A stretch of 64,000 bases of DNA from Caldovatus aquaticus. GTDB taxonomy: Bacteria; Pseudomonadota; Alphaproteobacteria; Acetobacterales; Acetobacteraceae. The first letter of the stretch is position 1. Every line of letters begins with the position of its first letter. The notes beneath the pieces were generated by a model, which searched no databases, was not told where the DNA came from, and saw nothing but the letters and a program-made list of their open reading frames with translations. Below are positions 1-8,489 of this stretch, in pieces. The position numbers and the translations under genes were made by a program. Where the stretch lies: the NCBI RefSeq assembly GCF_019458025.1, contig NZ_JAHZUY010000010.1, forward strand, positions 36,978 through 100,977. Direction: 5' to 3'.

Positions 1-1647
1 CCCGGTCGGCCGCACGCCCTCGAGCCAGGGCGGCCAGACATGCGCGTCGGCGCGGAACCAGAGCGGCAGCGCCGGCAGCTCCTCGGCGTAGATCGCCTGC
101 AGCCGGTGCCACAGCGGCCGGCGCCGCTCCGGGTCCAGCTCCAGCGGGATGGCCTCGATCAGCGCGTCCATCTCGGCGTTGCGGAAGCCGCCGTAGTTCT
201 GGCCGGAGAAGTTCCGTTCCGGGCGCGGGATCTCGTCCGAATGCAGGGTGGAGCGCGGCACGCTCTCCGGCGCGCTGATCCAGGCGAACAGGGCGAGGCC
301 CTGGAAGCGGCGGCGCGCGAGCGTCTCGCCGAAGAACACGCGCGGCGGCTCGTTGCGGATGCGCGCCTCGATCCCGGCGGCGCGCCACATGCCCTGCAGC
401 ACCTGCTGCACCTGCTCGCGCGAGCGGTTGCCGGCGGTGGTCATCAGCTCGAGCGCGAGGCGCTCGCCGGCGGCGTTGCGGCGGATGCCGTCGGGGCCGC
501 GCCGCCAGCCCGCCGCATCGAGCAGCGCCGCGGCGCGGGCCGGATCGAAGGGCCACTGCCGCACCTCCGGGTCGTGCATGGGATCGAGCGGATTGACCGG
601 GGAGTGCGCGACCGGCTGGCGGCCGTCGAACAGGCGCGCGGCGATCTGCGCGCGGTCCACCGCCATCAGCAGCGCCTGGCGCACGCGCCGGTCGGAGAGG
701 GCGGGGTGGTCGAGCCGCACCTCGAGGTGCTCGTAGATCAGGCCGGGCCGGTAGGCGAAGCGGAAGCGGCGGCCGGCGCGGCGCTCGAGAGCGATCGCCT
801 GCTCGATCGGCAGGCCGAGCTCGCCCGCGATCATGTCGAGCTGGCCGGCGAGGAGCTGCGCCTCGAGCGCCGGCGTGTTCTCGACGGCGCGGACGACGAT
901 GCGGCGGAACGCCGGGGCGGGACCGCGCCAGGCGCCGTTGCGCTCCAGCGTCACCGAGGCGCCGGGCTGGACGGCGGCGATCCGGTAGGGGCCGTTCCAC
1001 AGGCCGGGATTCGCCGTCTCGGTGTCGTAGGCCGTGCGGGTGCGGTAGCTGCGCGGGTCGGCCTCCCACCGCGGGCGCTCGATGTGCGCGGGCAGCGGCT
1101 GGAAATCGCCGGCGGAGGCATAGTCGAAGGTCACCTTGTCGAAGCGGAGCGTGACGGTGCGCGCATCCACGACGACCAGCTCGTAGGCGGAGCGGTAGTA
1201 CTCCGCCGGGCCGAAGCCGGTGGCGGCCTCGCGCCCCGCCTCCCAGGCGAAGCGCAGGTCCTCGGCGGTGACAGGGGTGCCATCCCCCCAGCGGAGATCG
1301 TCGCGCAGCCGGTAGGTGACCCTGATGCCGGGCTTGCCGTCCGGCGTCGTCTCGCGCGCGGCGAGGCCGTTCTCGAGCGAGGGCAGGGTCTCGCAGGCGA
1401 GGCAGACGAGGCGCCAGTCGGGATCCCAGGCGGTTAGGGGGCGGCGCGCGAAGCCGAGCACGTAGGACTTCGCGGCCATGGCCTCGATGTTGGGATGGAA
1501 GGTGGACGGGAACTGGGCGATGCCGATGGCGAGGGTGTCGCGCGGTGGCGCCGCGGCGTCCTGCGCCCGGGCGCCGGGCACGACGCCGGCGCCGAGCACG
1601 ACGCCGGCAGCCAGCGCCGCGGCGGCCCGCATCGTCGCCCGCCTCAT
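1..1647 (-). CDS. ABC transporter substrate-binding protein, family 5 (peptide/nickel type), 3' end cut by window
   Basis: Periplasmic solute-binding protein of the dipeptide/oligopeptide (SBP_bac_5) class; 549 codons are visible and the C-terminus runs off the window edge. Reading on the minus strand, a signal peptide (MRR..., hydrophobic Ala/Gly/Val stretch, cut near ARAQD) is followed by the family opening [16 protein letters not shown], then [19 protein letters not shown], a hallmark of this family. Family length is usually 500-600 residues, so little is missing. The start at 1647 is set by an ATGA overlap with the pyrE stop, implying translational coupling. Permease and ATPase genes, if present, lie beyond the window. 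The ligand cannot be told from sequence. Confidence 0.88.
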   Translation of the reverse strand, partial: MRRATMRAAAALAAGVVLGAGVVPGARAQDAAAPPRDTLAIGIAQFPSTFHPNIEAMAAKSYVLGFARRPLTAWDPDWRLVCLACETLPSLENGLAARETTPDGKPGIRVTYRLRDDLRWGDGTPVTAEDLRFAWEAGREAATGFGPAEYYRSAYELVVVDARTVTLRFDKVTFDYASAGDFQPLPAHIERPRWEADPRSYRTRTAYDTETANPGLWNGPYRIAAVQPGASVTLERNGAWRGPAPAFRRIVVRAVENTPALEAQLLAGQLDMIAGELGLPIEQAIALERRAGRRFRFAYRPGLIYEHLEVRLDHPALSDRRVRQALLMAVDRAQIAARLFDGRQPVAHSPVNPLDPMHDPEVRQWPFDPARAAALLDAAGWRRGPDGIRRNAAGERLALELMTTAGNRSREQVQQVLQGMWRAAGIEARIRNEPPRVFFGETLARRRFQGLALFAWISAPESVPRSTLHSDEIPRPERNFSGQNYGGFRNAEMDALIEAIPLELDPERRRPLWHRLQAIYAEELPALPLWFRADAHVWPPWLEGVRPTG

Positions 1648-2360
1648 CCCGGCGCCCGGTTCGCCTCCTCGACGCTCCCGACGCCGCCGTGCGCGCGCGA
1701 CCACTCCACCGGGTTCTCCAGGAACTTGCGCACCTCGCGCAGCGCGCGCTCCTCGAAGTAGGGCCGCTCCTTGCACACCTCGAGCACGTCCCACCAGGTG
1801 CAGAGGTGGTGCAGCGAGAGGTTCATGCGCTGGAGCGTCTCGAAGGTGCCGGGGAAGACGCCGTAGAAGAACACGACGAAGGTGTGCTCGCAGACCGCGC
1901 CGGCGTCGCGCAGCGCCTGGGCGAAGCGGATCTTGGAGGCGCCGTCGGTGGTCAGGTCCTCGACCAGCAGCGTGTTCTTGCCCTCCGGCACGTCGCCCTC
2001 GATCTGCGCGCCGCGGCCGAAGCCCTTGGGCTGCTTGCGCACGTAGGCCATCGGCGTGAGCATGCGGTCGGCGATCCAGGCGGCGAAGGGGATGCCCGCC
2101 GTCTCGCCGCCCGCCACCACGTCGATCGTCTCGTAGCCGACGTGGCGGCCGATCTTCTCCACGCCGAGGTCGCAGATGCGGTTGCGGGCGCGGGGGAAGT
2201 AGATGATCTTGCGGCAGTCTATGTAGACGGGGCTCTTCCAGCCGGAGGTGAAGGTGTAGGGCTCCTCCGGGCGGAAATTGACGGCCTTGATCTCGAGCAG
2301 GATGCGCGCGGTGGTCAGCGCGGCGTCGCGGTCCCAGTCGGAGGCATGGTGCGCAGGCAT
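1644..2360 (-). CDS. pyrE: Orotate phosphoribosyltransferase
   Basis: Cytoplasmic enzyme of de novo pyrimidine synthesis joining orotate to PRPP to give OMP. The 238-residue product has the substrate loop [15 protein letters not shown] (about residues 36-50) and the PRPP-binding signature [10 protein letters not shown] (about 133-142). It is slightly longer than the E. coli enzyme (about 213) and resembles the alphaproteobacterial form with an extended C-terminal tail. The start codon at 2360 has a purine-rich GGGAGCC just upstream. Its stop overlaps the start of a peptide-type binding protein by 4 bp, an unusual partner for pyrE. The 150-bp gap to the divergent ELM1-family gene holds a copy of the dispersed repeat. 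Confidence 0.95.
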   Translation of the reverse strand: MPAHHASDWDRDAALTTARILLEIKAVNFRPEEPYTFTSGWKSPVYIDCRKIIYFPRARNRICDLGVEKIGRHVGYETIDVVAGGETAGIPFAAWIADRMLTPMAYVRKQPKGFGRGAQIEGDVPEGKNTLLVEDLTTDGASKIRFAQALRDAGAVCEHTFVVFFYGVFPGTFETLQRMNLSLHHLCTWWDVLEVCKERPYFEERALREVRKFLENPVEWSRAHGGVGSVEEANRAPG

Positions 2361-2387
2361 GGCGGCTCCCTCGGTCTGCCCCGTTCC

Positions 2388-2436
2388 TAGAGCAGATCGC
2401 GGACGGCTGGAAACGGCCGGGAGGGAAACCCGCTCC
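2388..2436 (+). repeat. Dispersed palindromic intergenic repeat, copy 1
   Basis: Begins CTAGAGC(A/G)GATCGCGGACGG and continues with the GGAAAC...GCCGGGAG block shared by the other copies, ending in a CCGC terminus. It lies between the divergent pyrE and ELM1-family genes. This copy is degenerate at the outer inverted repeat (GCAGAT versus GCGGAT elsewhere). Confidence 0.7.
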
Positions 2437-2509
2437 GGCCGGCGCCGGACCAGGGCCGCCGGCGCGCCCGCGGCCGGACGCGCACGGCGCTAGCCGGCAG
2501 GCCGGGCCC

Positions 2510-3484
2510 ATGGCGGACGGCACAGAGGAAGCGGAAGGCGTGCTCGTGCTCGCCGACCCCCGGGCGGGCACGGCGGCGCAGGCGCTCGGCATCGCCGAGC
2601 GGCTCGGCGTACCGTTCCGCACCGTTCCCCTGGCCTGGTCGCCCCTGGCCGGGCTGCCGCTGCGCTGGCCGACCCTGGCCGGGCTCGCCGCGCCGGTGCG
2701 GCAGGCGCTGCGCGCTCTGCCGCCGGGGCCGCGCCTGGTGCTGTCGGCGGGGCGGCGTTCGGCGCCGGTCGCGCTGTGGCTGCGGCGCCATCGGGGAGTG
2801 CGGACCGTGCACTGCATGCGGCCCGGCTTCGGCGCCGCCCGCTTCGACCTCCTGGTGCTCGGCCGCCATGACGCGCCCTGGGCCGCCCCGAACCTGCTGC
2901 CGATCCTCGGCGCCACGCATCGCGTCAGCGCGGCGCGCCTGGCCGCGGCGCGCGCCGAATGGGCCGGGGCGCTGGCGCCGCTGCCGCGGCCGCGCGTCGC
3001 GCTCCTGCTCGGCGGCCCGGCGCGGGCGGTCGGGCTCGATCCCGCCCCGGCGGCGGCGCTCGGCGCGCGGGTGGCCGGCTTCGCCGGCGCGGTGCTGGCG
3101 ACCACCAGCCGCCGCACCGGCCGGGCGGCGACCGAGGCGCTGGCGGCGGCGCTCGCCGGCGTCCCCCACCGCCTGCACCGGTGGGGGGAGGCGGGGCCCA
3201 ACCCCTATCTCGGCTTCCTCGCCTGGGCCGACGCGGTGGTGGTGAGCGGCGATTCGGTCTCGATGATCTCCGAGGCCCTGGCCGGCGCCGCCCCGGTCTT
3301 CATCGCCGATCTCGGCGCGTCCGGCGTGCGCCAGCGGCGCCTGCACGAGAGCCTCTACGCCGCCGGCCAGGCGCGGCCCGTCGCGGCCGCGCCCGCCCCC
3401 TTCGCGCGCGCGCCGCTCGACGAGAGCGGCCGGGTCGCGGCGGAGATCCGGGCACGCGGGCTGCTGGTGCGGGCGGAGGGTTGA
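2510..3484 (+). CDS. ELM1-family (mitochondrial-fission-like) protein, GT-B-like fold
   Basis: Matches the bacterial family annotated as mitochondrial fission ELM1 / DUF1022, whose bacterial function is not established but whose fold resembles nucleotide-sugar glycosyltransferases. The 324 residues show family segments: VLSAGRRSAPVALWLRR (about 80-96), HCMRPGF (about 103-109), TTSRRTG in the middle, and WADAVVVSGDSVSMISEAL (about 241-259), typical of the C-terminal nucleotide-sugar pocket. ATG at 2510 is the first in frame. It is divergent from pyrE and followed after about 75 bp by a secreted protein. No catalytic role can be assigned from sequence alone. Confidence 0.8.
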   Translation: MADGTEEAEGVLVLADPRAGTAAQALGIAERLGVPFRTVPLAWSPLAGLPLRWPTLAGLAAPVRQALRALPPGPRLVLSAGRRSAPVALWLRRHRGVRTVHCMRPGFGAARFDLLVLGRHDAPWAAPNLLPILGATHRVSAARLAAARAEWAGALAPLPRPRVALLLGGPARAVGLDPAPAAALGARVAGFAGAVLATTSRRTGRAATEALAAALAGVPHRLHRWGEAGPNPYLGFLAWADAVVVSGDSVSMISEALAGAAPVFIADLGASGVRQRRLHESLYAAGQARPVAAAPAPFARAPLDESGRVAAEIRARGLLVRAEG

Positions 3485-3560
3485 GCGCCGCGCCGCGGGG
3501 CGGCGGCGGCCGGCCGCGACGGTGGCGCCCCGCGCGCTTCGGTGGCACCCTTTCCGCGCC

Positions 3561-4049
3561 ATGATTCGCCGGCACCCCTCCCGTCGCCTCGTCCCGGCCG
3601 CGCCGGCCCTGCTCTGCGCGGCGCTGGCCGCGGCCCTGCTCGCGCCCGGCCGCGCCGGGGCGCAGACCGAGCCGTTCGGGTGCCCGCGCTACGTGGATGT
3701 CGCGCCGATCGCCGACGTGAACGCGCCCGCGGGCTGGAGCGCGGCGTCGCGCCCCACGCGGCGCTGGCTGCGCGGGGCCGAGATGTTCGAGGGCGATCCC
3801 GCGGCCAACCAGCGCATCCAGGGGCGCCTGGTGGACCAGAGCCGCGGCACCACCGAATGGACGATCCCGCCGGGGTCGCAGGCGCCCACGCTGGTCTGTC
3901 TCTATCAGGGGACGGACGTGACCCTGGCCCGCGTCGTGCCCTACGGCATGCGGCGCTGCGCCACCAGCTTCGCGCGGCCCGATCCGTTCCGCCGCCGGAC
4001 CGAAGAGGACAATCCGAACGGGCGGACCCTGCTCGTCCTCTGCTACTGA
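3561..4049 (+). CDS. Small secreted protein, STY0301-like
   Basis: 162 residues with an Arg-rich start, a long Ala/Leu signal peptide and a likely cleavage after GRAGAQ. The mature part has CPRYVDVAP near its N-terminus, a central EWTIPPG and VCLYQGTDV...LARVVPYGMRRC, which is the spacing seen in STY0301-type exported proteins of unknown function (Trp, then Cys-x-Tyr, then a late Cys). Four cysteines remain after processing, compatible with disulfides in the periplasm. ATG 3561 was preferred over an upstream in-frame start because it places the signal peptide at the terminus. Function unknown; family link is moderate. Confidence 0.6.
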   Translation: MIRRHPSRRLVPAAPALLCAALAAALLAPGRAGAQTEPFGCPRYVDVAPIADVNAPAGWSAASRPTRRWLRGAEMFEGDPAANQRIQGRLVDQSRGTTEWTIPPGSQAPTLVCLYQGTDVTLARVVPYGMRRCATSFARPDPFRRRTEEDNPNGRTLLVLCY

Positions 4050-4151
4050 GGCGGCGCGGCCGGTGCGGCGGCGGGAGGGCTTGTGCCCGGCGCGCCGGGT
4101 CGCCACCCTGCGGCCTCTTCGTCACCGGAGGGGGAGCGGCAGGACAGCGCC

Positions 4152-5228
4152 ATGGCGACACGGAAGACCTACCGGATCGCGGTGATCCCGGGCGATGGCA
4201 TCGGCAAGGAGACGGTGCCGGAGGGACTGCGCGTGCTCGATGCCGCCGCGCGCCGCTTCGGCTTCGACCTCCAGCTCACCCACTACGACTGGTCGTGCGA
4301 GACCTACAAGCGGACCGGGCGGATGATGCCGCCCGACGGGCTCGACCGGCTGCGCGAATCCGATTCGATCTTCCTCGGCGCCGTCGGCTGGCCGGACGTG
4401 CCCGACCACATCTCGCTCTGGGGCCTGCTGATCCCGATCCGCCGCGGCTTCGACCAGTACGTCAACCTCCGCCCCTGCCGGCTGCTGCCCGGGGTGCGCA
4501 CGCCGCTCGCCGACCGCCGGCCGGAGGACATCGACTTCTACGTGGTGCGCGAGAACACCGAGGGCGAGTACAGCTCGGTCGGCGGGCGCATGTTCGAGGG
4601 CACGGAGCGCGAGTTCGTCACCCAGGAAAGCATCTTCACCCGCCAGGGCGTGGACCGCGTGCTGCGCTACGCCTTCGAACTGGCGATGACGCGGCCGCGC
4701 AGGAAGGTGACGAGCGCCACCAAGTCCAACGGCATCACCCTCACCATGCCCTACTGGGACGAGCGTTTCGCGGCGATGGCGCGGAACTACCCGGAGGTGA
4801 GGACCGACCAGTACCACATCGACATCCTCTGCGCCCATTTCGTGCAGCATCCCGACTGGTTCGACGTGGTGGTGGGCTCCAACCTGTTCGGCGACATCCT
4901 CTCCGACCTCGGCCCGGCGGTGGCGGGCTCGATCGGCATCGCCCCCTCCGCCAACATCAACCCGGAGCGGCGTTTCCCCTCGATGTTCGAGCCGGTGCAC
5001 GGCTCCGCCCCCGACATCGCGGGCAAGGGGATCTGCAACCCGATCGGCCAGGTCTGGTCGGGGGCGATGATGCTCGAGCACCTCGGCGAGACCGCGGCGG
5101 CGCAGGCGATCCTCCGCGCGATCGAGGCGCTGCTCGCCGAAGGGGGGCCGCGCACGCGCGACATGGGCGGGCAGGCCGGAACGGCGGAGGTGGGCAAGGC
5201 GTTGGCGGAGGCGGTGGCGCGCGCCTGA
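4152..5228 (+). CDS. Tartrate dehydrogenase / D-malate dehydrogenase family (isopropylmalate-DH superfamily)
   Basis: NAD-dependent beta-decarboxylating hydroxyacid dehydrogenase acting on tartrate or D-malate in the cytoplasm. The 358-residue protein opens with YRIAVIPGDGIGKETVPEGL, the superfamily N-terminus. LWGLLIPIRRGFDQYVNLRP (about residues 79-98) distinguishes tartrate/D-malate enzymes from leucine-pathway LeuB. The Mg/substrate segment GDILSDLGPAVAGSIGIAPSA and the NAD-adenine loop EPVHGSAPDIAGKG are intact. ATG 4152 follows the purine-rich stretch GGAGGGGGAGCGGCAGGAC. No leuC/leuD neighbours are present, which supports a catabolic role. Tartrate versus D-malate preference cannot be settled from sequence. 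Confidence 0.88.
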   Translation: MATRKTYRIAVIPGDGIGKETVPEGLRVLDAAARRFGFDLQLTHYDWSCETYKRTGRMMPPDGLDRLRESDSIFLGAVGWPDVPDHISLWGLLIPIRRGFDQYVNLRPCRLLPGVRTPLADRRPEDIDFYVVRENTEGEYSSVGGRMFEGTEREFVTQESIFTRQGVDRVLRYAFELAMTRPRRKVTSATKSNGITLTMPYWDERFAAMARNYPEVRTDQYHIDILCAHFVQHPDWFDVVVGSNLFGDILSDLGPAVAGSIGIAPSANINPERRFPSMFEPVHGSAPDIAGKGICNPIGQVWSGAMMLEHLGETAAAQAILRAIEALLAEGGPRTRDMGGQAGTAEVGKALAEAVARA

Positions 5229-5301
5229 GGAGCCGGCGGGGGAGGGCCGCGGCGCCGGCCGGCCTGCAGCCGTTCCTGCCCGGCCTGGCGCGCGGCGACG
5301 G

Positions 5302-5370
5302 TGCCGGCTCGTTGTCTGTCGAGCGGATTCGCACCCCCGGCGGCCGCTTGCCGTCCGCGATCCGCAGCAG
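5302..5370 (-). repeat. Dispersed palindromic intergenic repeat, copy 2 (long form)
   Basis: On the minus strand it reads GCGGATCGCGGACGGC, a GC-rich centre, then GCGAATCCGC, so the ends GCGGAT and ATCCGC are inverted repeats. It carries an extra tail CAGACAACGAGCCGG that is nearly identical in the copy beside trpE. It sits in the gap between two tandem plus-strand genes. Confidence 0.75.
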
Positions 5371-5387
5371 CGGAGGAAAGGCGGACC

Positions 5388-5972
5388 GTGCCGCGTCGCG
5401 TCGCGATCATCCAGGGCCATCCCGATCCCGCGGGCGGGCATTTCGGCCACGCCCTCGCCGACGCCTATGCCGAGGGCGCGCAGGCCGCGGGCCACGCCGT
5501 CGAGCGCATCGAGGTCGCGCGCCTCGACTTCCCGCTGCTGCGGACCCAGGCGGAGTTCGAGGCCGGGGCCCCGCCCGCGGCGATCCGCGCCGCGCAGGAG
5601 ACGCTGCGGCGCGCCGAGCACTGGGTGCTGCTCTACCCGCTCTGGCTCGGCGCCATGCCGGCGCTGCTCAAGGGTTTCCTCGAGCAGGTCTGCCGCCCCG
5701 GCTTCGCCTTCCGCGACGCCGGGCACGGCCTGCCGGAGAAGCTGATGAAGGGCCGCTCGGCGCGCATCGTCGTCACCATGGGCATGCCGGCCCTCGCCTA
5801 CCGCTGGTGGTTCGGCGCGTACTCGCTGCGCAGCCTGGAGCGCAACATCCTGGGCTTCATCGGCATCCGCCCGATACGCGAGACGCTGATCGGCGGTGTG
5901 GGGAGCCTCGGGGCGGCGCGGGCGGAGGCCTGGCTCGGGCGGCTGCGCGCGCTCGGGCGCAACGCCGCCTGA
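5388..5972 (+). CDS. Flavodoxin-fold NAD(P)H:quinone oxidoreductase (KefF/NQO1-like)
   Basis: Cytoplasmic FMN or FAD enzyme that transfers two electrons from NAD(P)H to quinones. Residues 3-16 (RRVAIIQGHPDPAG) form the flavin phosphate loop typical of NQO1/KefF/MdaB. WVLLYPLWLGAMPALLKGFLE (about 81-101) is the diagnostic second motif, followed by the KGRSARIVVTMGMP strand-turn. At 194 residues it fits the short family. A GTG start at 5388 was chosen because GGAGG lies 11 bp upstream (5372-5376) and the frame upstream of it runs through the dispersed repeat. It faces the carbamoyltransferase gene tail to tail. Confidence 0.83.
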   Translation: MPRRVAIIQGHPDPAGGHFGHALADAYAEGAQAAGHAVERIEVARLDFPLLRTQAEFEAGAPPAAIRAAQETLRRAEHWVLLYPLWLGAMPALLKGFLEQVCRPGFAFRDAGHGLPEKLMKGRSARIVVTMGMPALAYRWWFGAYSLRSLERNILGFIGIRPIRETLIGGVGSLGAARAEAWLGRLRALGRNAA

Positions 5973-6040
5973 TCCCGCGGGCGGGCGGCGTGGTCGCGCG
6001 GCGGGATCGCAGCGGCGGTTCCGGCCCGGCGCTGCCCGCG

Positions 6041-6089
6041 CCGAGTCCCGCTCCCGGCTGTTTTCCGCCGTCCGCGATCCGCTCTATGG
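6041..6089 (-). repeat. Dispersed palindromic intergenic repeat, copy 3
   Basis: Minus-strand reading is TAGAGCGGATCGCGGACGGC followed by GGAAAACAGCCGGGAGCGGG. The TAG at its edge (6086-6084) is the stop codon of the carbamoyltransferase gene. It lies between two convergent genes. Confidence 0.75.
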
Positions 6090-7802
6090 GCGCGGCGGGC
6101 CGTAGATCGCCTGCGTTGTCACCAGGAAGTCCACCCGGTCCTGCCGCAGCGCCTTCAGCGCCTCCTCCGGGCGGTTGATGATCGGCTCCTCGTGGACGTT
6201 GAAGGAGGTGTTGATCAGCACCGGCAGGCCGGTCGCCCGCTCGTAGGCCTCGAGGATGTCGTAGTAGGTCGGGTTGGCGGCGCGCGCGAGCACCTGCGGG
6301 CGCGCCGTGCCGTCCACGTGCACCACGGCCGGGATGCGCTCGCGCCACTCCTCCCGCACGTCGCAGGTCACGGTCATGAAGCGCGCCGTGTAGAGCAGGC
6401 TGCGGGGCAGGGCGAACACCTCGGCGCAGCGCTCCTCGCGCACGACCGGGGCGAAGGGCATGAAGTCGGTGCGGTCGAGGCGCCGGTTGAGCTCGTCGTT
6501 CACCGTGCGCGAGACCGGCGCGGCCAGGATGCTGCGCGCGCCGAGCGCGCGCGGCCCGTACTCGCAGCGCCCGATGTAGGTGCCGAGCACCTTGCCTTCG
6601 CGCAGCAGCGCCGCCGCCCGCCCGGGCACGGCCGGCCCTTCCGCCACGACCTCGCATCCCGCCGCCCGGAACGCCGCGTCCACCCCCGCCGCGTAGTCGC
6701 GGCCGAGGTAGAGGTCCGCGAAGCGGCGGCGCCGGCGGAGCCAGGCCGCGAGGCCGTCGCGCTCGAGCAGGTATTGCAGCACGCCGCCCGCTGCCTCGCC
6801 CTGGTCGGACATGGCGGGATAGACGAAGACCTCCTCGAGGCCGCGGAAACGCTCGGCGATGCGCTGGGTCAGCTTGACGTTGGCGAACACGCCGCCGCTC
6901 AGGCCGAGGGCGCGCGCCGGATGCCGCTCCAGGATCGCCTGCAGCGCCCGCAGCACCAGGGTCTCCAGCGCGCCCTGCACGGAGGCCGCGACGTCCGCCC
7001 GCTCCGCGCCGGCGGCGAGCGCGCTCAGCCGCGCCTGGATCGTCCCGTGGTCCACCCGCGCCTTGATCTGCCCGTCCGGGCGCACCTCGTAGAGCCGGAC
7101 CAGCTCCTCGGCGAAGCGCGGCTGCCCGAAGGCGGCGAGGCCGAGCACCTTGCCCTCGTGGCGCAGCGGCACCATCCCGAGTTCGCGCGTGATGCCGGCG
7201 TAGAGCAGGCCGAGGCTGTCCGCGCGCACCTGCGGCCGGCGCAGCGAGAGCGAATCCCGCTCGCCGCCGAAGAGGTCGGTGAGGCACCCGTCCTTCAGCC
7301 GCCGCGCGCTGTAGAAGACGCGGTCGCCGCCGCCGTCGGCGGTGTAGAGCAGCGCGTCGTCCCAGTCGGTGTGGAACAGCGCGCCCAGCGCGTGGGCGAG
7401 GTGGTGGTTGTAGAACACGATGCGGCGGGGCTGCAGGCCGTGTCCGGCCAGCCAGCGGCGCGCGTCCAGCGCCGCCAGCGGATCGCGGATCATGTTGCGC
7501 GACATCACCCGCGCGAGGTCGAGGCGCCCGCGGCTCGCGCGCTGGCGCGCCGGGAAGTGGGCGCGCCAGCGGAAGTACTCCGCCGGATATTCGACCCGCG
7601 GCAGCGCCACCACCGCGACGTCGCGCGCCGTCACCCCCGCGGCGCGCAGGCATTCCTCGACCGCCTCGCCCGGCAGCGCGCCGCCATCGCCCTTGATGCG
7701 CGTCACCCGCTCCTGGGCGACGGCGGCGAGGAGGCGATAGTCGTCGTGCAGCGCCGCATTGGCGTCGTGCGCGGTGTAGAGACCGAGGATCAGCATCGCC
7801 AT
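6084..7802 (-). CDS. NodU/CmcH-family carbamoyltransferase
   Basis: Transfers a carbamoyl group from carbamoyl phosphate, via carbamoyl-AMP, to an acceptor hydroxyl. The 572-residue protein has the two expected domains: an N-terminal Kae1-like domain starting LILGLYTAHDANAALHDD with HHLAHA (133-138) and the acidic TADGGGD, and a C-terminal YrdC-like domain with GRCEYGPRALGARSILA and FMPFAPVV. The ATG at 7802 places the conserved beta-strand at the terminus; an upstream in-frame start adds a 16-residue non-family extension. No nod, antibiotic or polysaccharide genes adjoin it, so the acceptor is unknown. Its TAG stop is part of a dispersed repeat. Confidence 0.9.
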   Translation of the reverse strand: MAMLILGLYTAHDANAALHDDYRLLAAVAQERVTRIKGDGGALPGEAVEECLRAAGVTARDVAVVALPRVEYPAEYFRWRAHFPARQRASRGRLDLARVMSRNMIRDPLAALDARRWLAGHGLQPRRIVFYNHHLAHALGALFHTDWDDALLYTADGGGDRVFYSARRLKDGCLTDLFGGERDSLSLRRPQVRADSLGLLYAGITRELGMVPLRHEGKVLGLAAFGQPRFAEELVRLYEVRPDGQIKARVDHGTIQARLSALAAGAERADVAASVQGALETLVLRALQAILERHPARALGLSGGVFANVKLTQRIAERFRGLEEVFVYPAMSDQGEAAGGVLQYLLERDGLAAWLRRRRRFADLYLGRDYAAGVDAAFRAAGCEVVAEGPAVPGRAAALLREGKVLGTYIGRCEYGPRALGARSILAAPVSRTVNDELNRRLDRTDFMPFAPVVREERCAEVFALPRSLLYTARFMTVTCDVREEWRERIPAVVHVDGTARPQVLARAANPTYYDILEAYERATGLPVLINTSFNVHEEPIINRPEEALKALRQDRVDFLVTTQAIYGPPRP

Positions 7803-7930
7803 TCCCGTGCGGTTCGCGCGCATAGGCCCATGCGCCCCGCGTCCGCGCAAGCGGGGCGCCGTCCGGCCCGCGGGCGGGGAGGGGGGCGTGCTTGAAGGCC
7901 CATCCGGGTGCCGCTACAGTGCCGCCAGGA

Positions 7931-7949
7931 ATTGCGAACCGCTCGCAAT
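7931..7949. promoter_or_regulatory. Fur-like palindrome
   Basis: ATTGCGA-accgc-TCGCAAT is a perfect 7-bp inverted repeat with a 5-bp centre. It resembles alphaproteobacterial Fur/Mur operators of the TTGCGAA-TTCGCAA type. It lies 24 bp before the ATG of a 79-residue protein and about 130 bp before the divergent carbamoyltransferase start, so it could control either. Identification is by pattern only. Confidence 0.45.
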
Positions 7950-7973
7950 TGGGTTGCAGCAAGAGGGTCCCGC

Positions 7974-8213
7974 ATGGGACGCGACGTCAGCCGCATCGCC
8001 CGCCGCTGCGAGCGGGCCGTGGTGAGCGCCTATCGCGAGCTGCGCGAGGTCGGCATTGACGACTTCGCGGCCTTCCAGGCCTGCACCGCCCTCTATCGCA
8101 TCCACCACCCGGAGGCCTCGGTCGCCGAGGCGCGCCGCCTGGTCGCGGAGTGGATCGACCATCACGTGATCCGGAGGGCGACGGGACCGACGCAGGGCTG
8201 CGGCTGCGCCTGA
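7974..8213 (+). CDS. Hypothetical 79-residue basic helical protein with Cys-Gly-Cys tail
   Basis: I do not recognise this protein. It starts MGRDVSRIARRCERAVVSAY, is predicted largely alpha-helical by its amphipathic Arg/Glu/Ala/Val pattern, has no signal peptide or membrane span, and ends TQGCGCA. ATG 7974 has AGAGGG 8 bp upstream. A Fur-like palindrome lies just before it, so an iron- or metal-linked role is possible but inferred. Codon use (third-position G/C) is like the neighbours. It converges on an NRDE-family gene with a dispersed repeat between. Confidence 0.6.
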   Translation: MGRDVSRIARRCERAVVSAYRELREVGIDDFAAFQACTALYRIHHPEASVAEARRLVAEWIDHHVIRRATGPTQGCGCA

Positions 8214-8232
8214 AGCGGTCCGCCGCGCCTCC

Positions 8233-8280
8233 GCGAGCGGATCGCGGACGGCGGGAAACAGCCGGGAGCGTGAATCCGCG
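8233..8280 (+). repeat. Dispersed palindromic intergenic repeat, copy 4 (best palindrome)
   Basis: Reads GAGCGGATCGCGGACGGC, GGGAAACAGCCGGGAGCGTG, AATCCGC. Outer ends GCGGAT/ATCCGC are exact inverted repeats and the centre GGC-gggaaaca-GCC can form a small stem. It lies between convergent genes, 20 bp after the 79-residue protein. Confidence 0.78.
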
Positions 8281-8489
8281 CGGCGGAGAAGGAGGCAGAG
8301 CTCTTGCCGCGCGCGCAGCCGAGCGGAAAGGGCGCCAGCGGCGCCGGCCCGCGACCGGCGCGCCGGCGGGGCGTCGGCCTGCGCGCCGCTTCCGCGTTGC
8401 CGGCCGCTCGCGTCCGGCGGCTGCCCCCGCCGCGGATCGCCGGCGATGACGAAGGCGCCCTGCGCCGCCCCGCTGCCGGCGGTGCGGGG

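Noticed and set aside
40..1437. Plus-strand frame at the left edge
   Set aside because: The opposite strand encodes a clear family 5 binding protein; the plus frame is Arg/Gly-rich antisense.
4122..5726. Minus-strand frame over the tartrate dehydrogenase gene
   Set aside because: Antisense to a complete, motif-perfect dehydrogenase; no independent signals.
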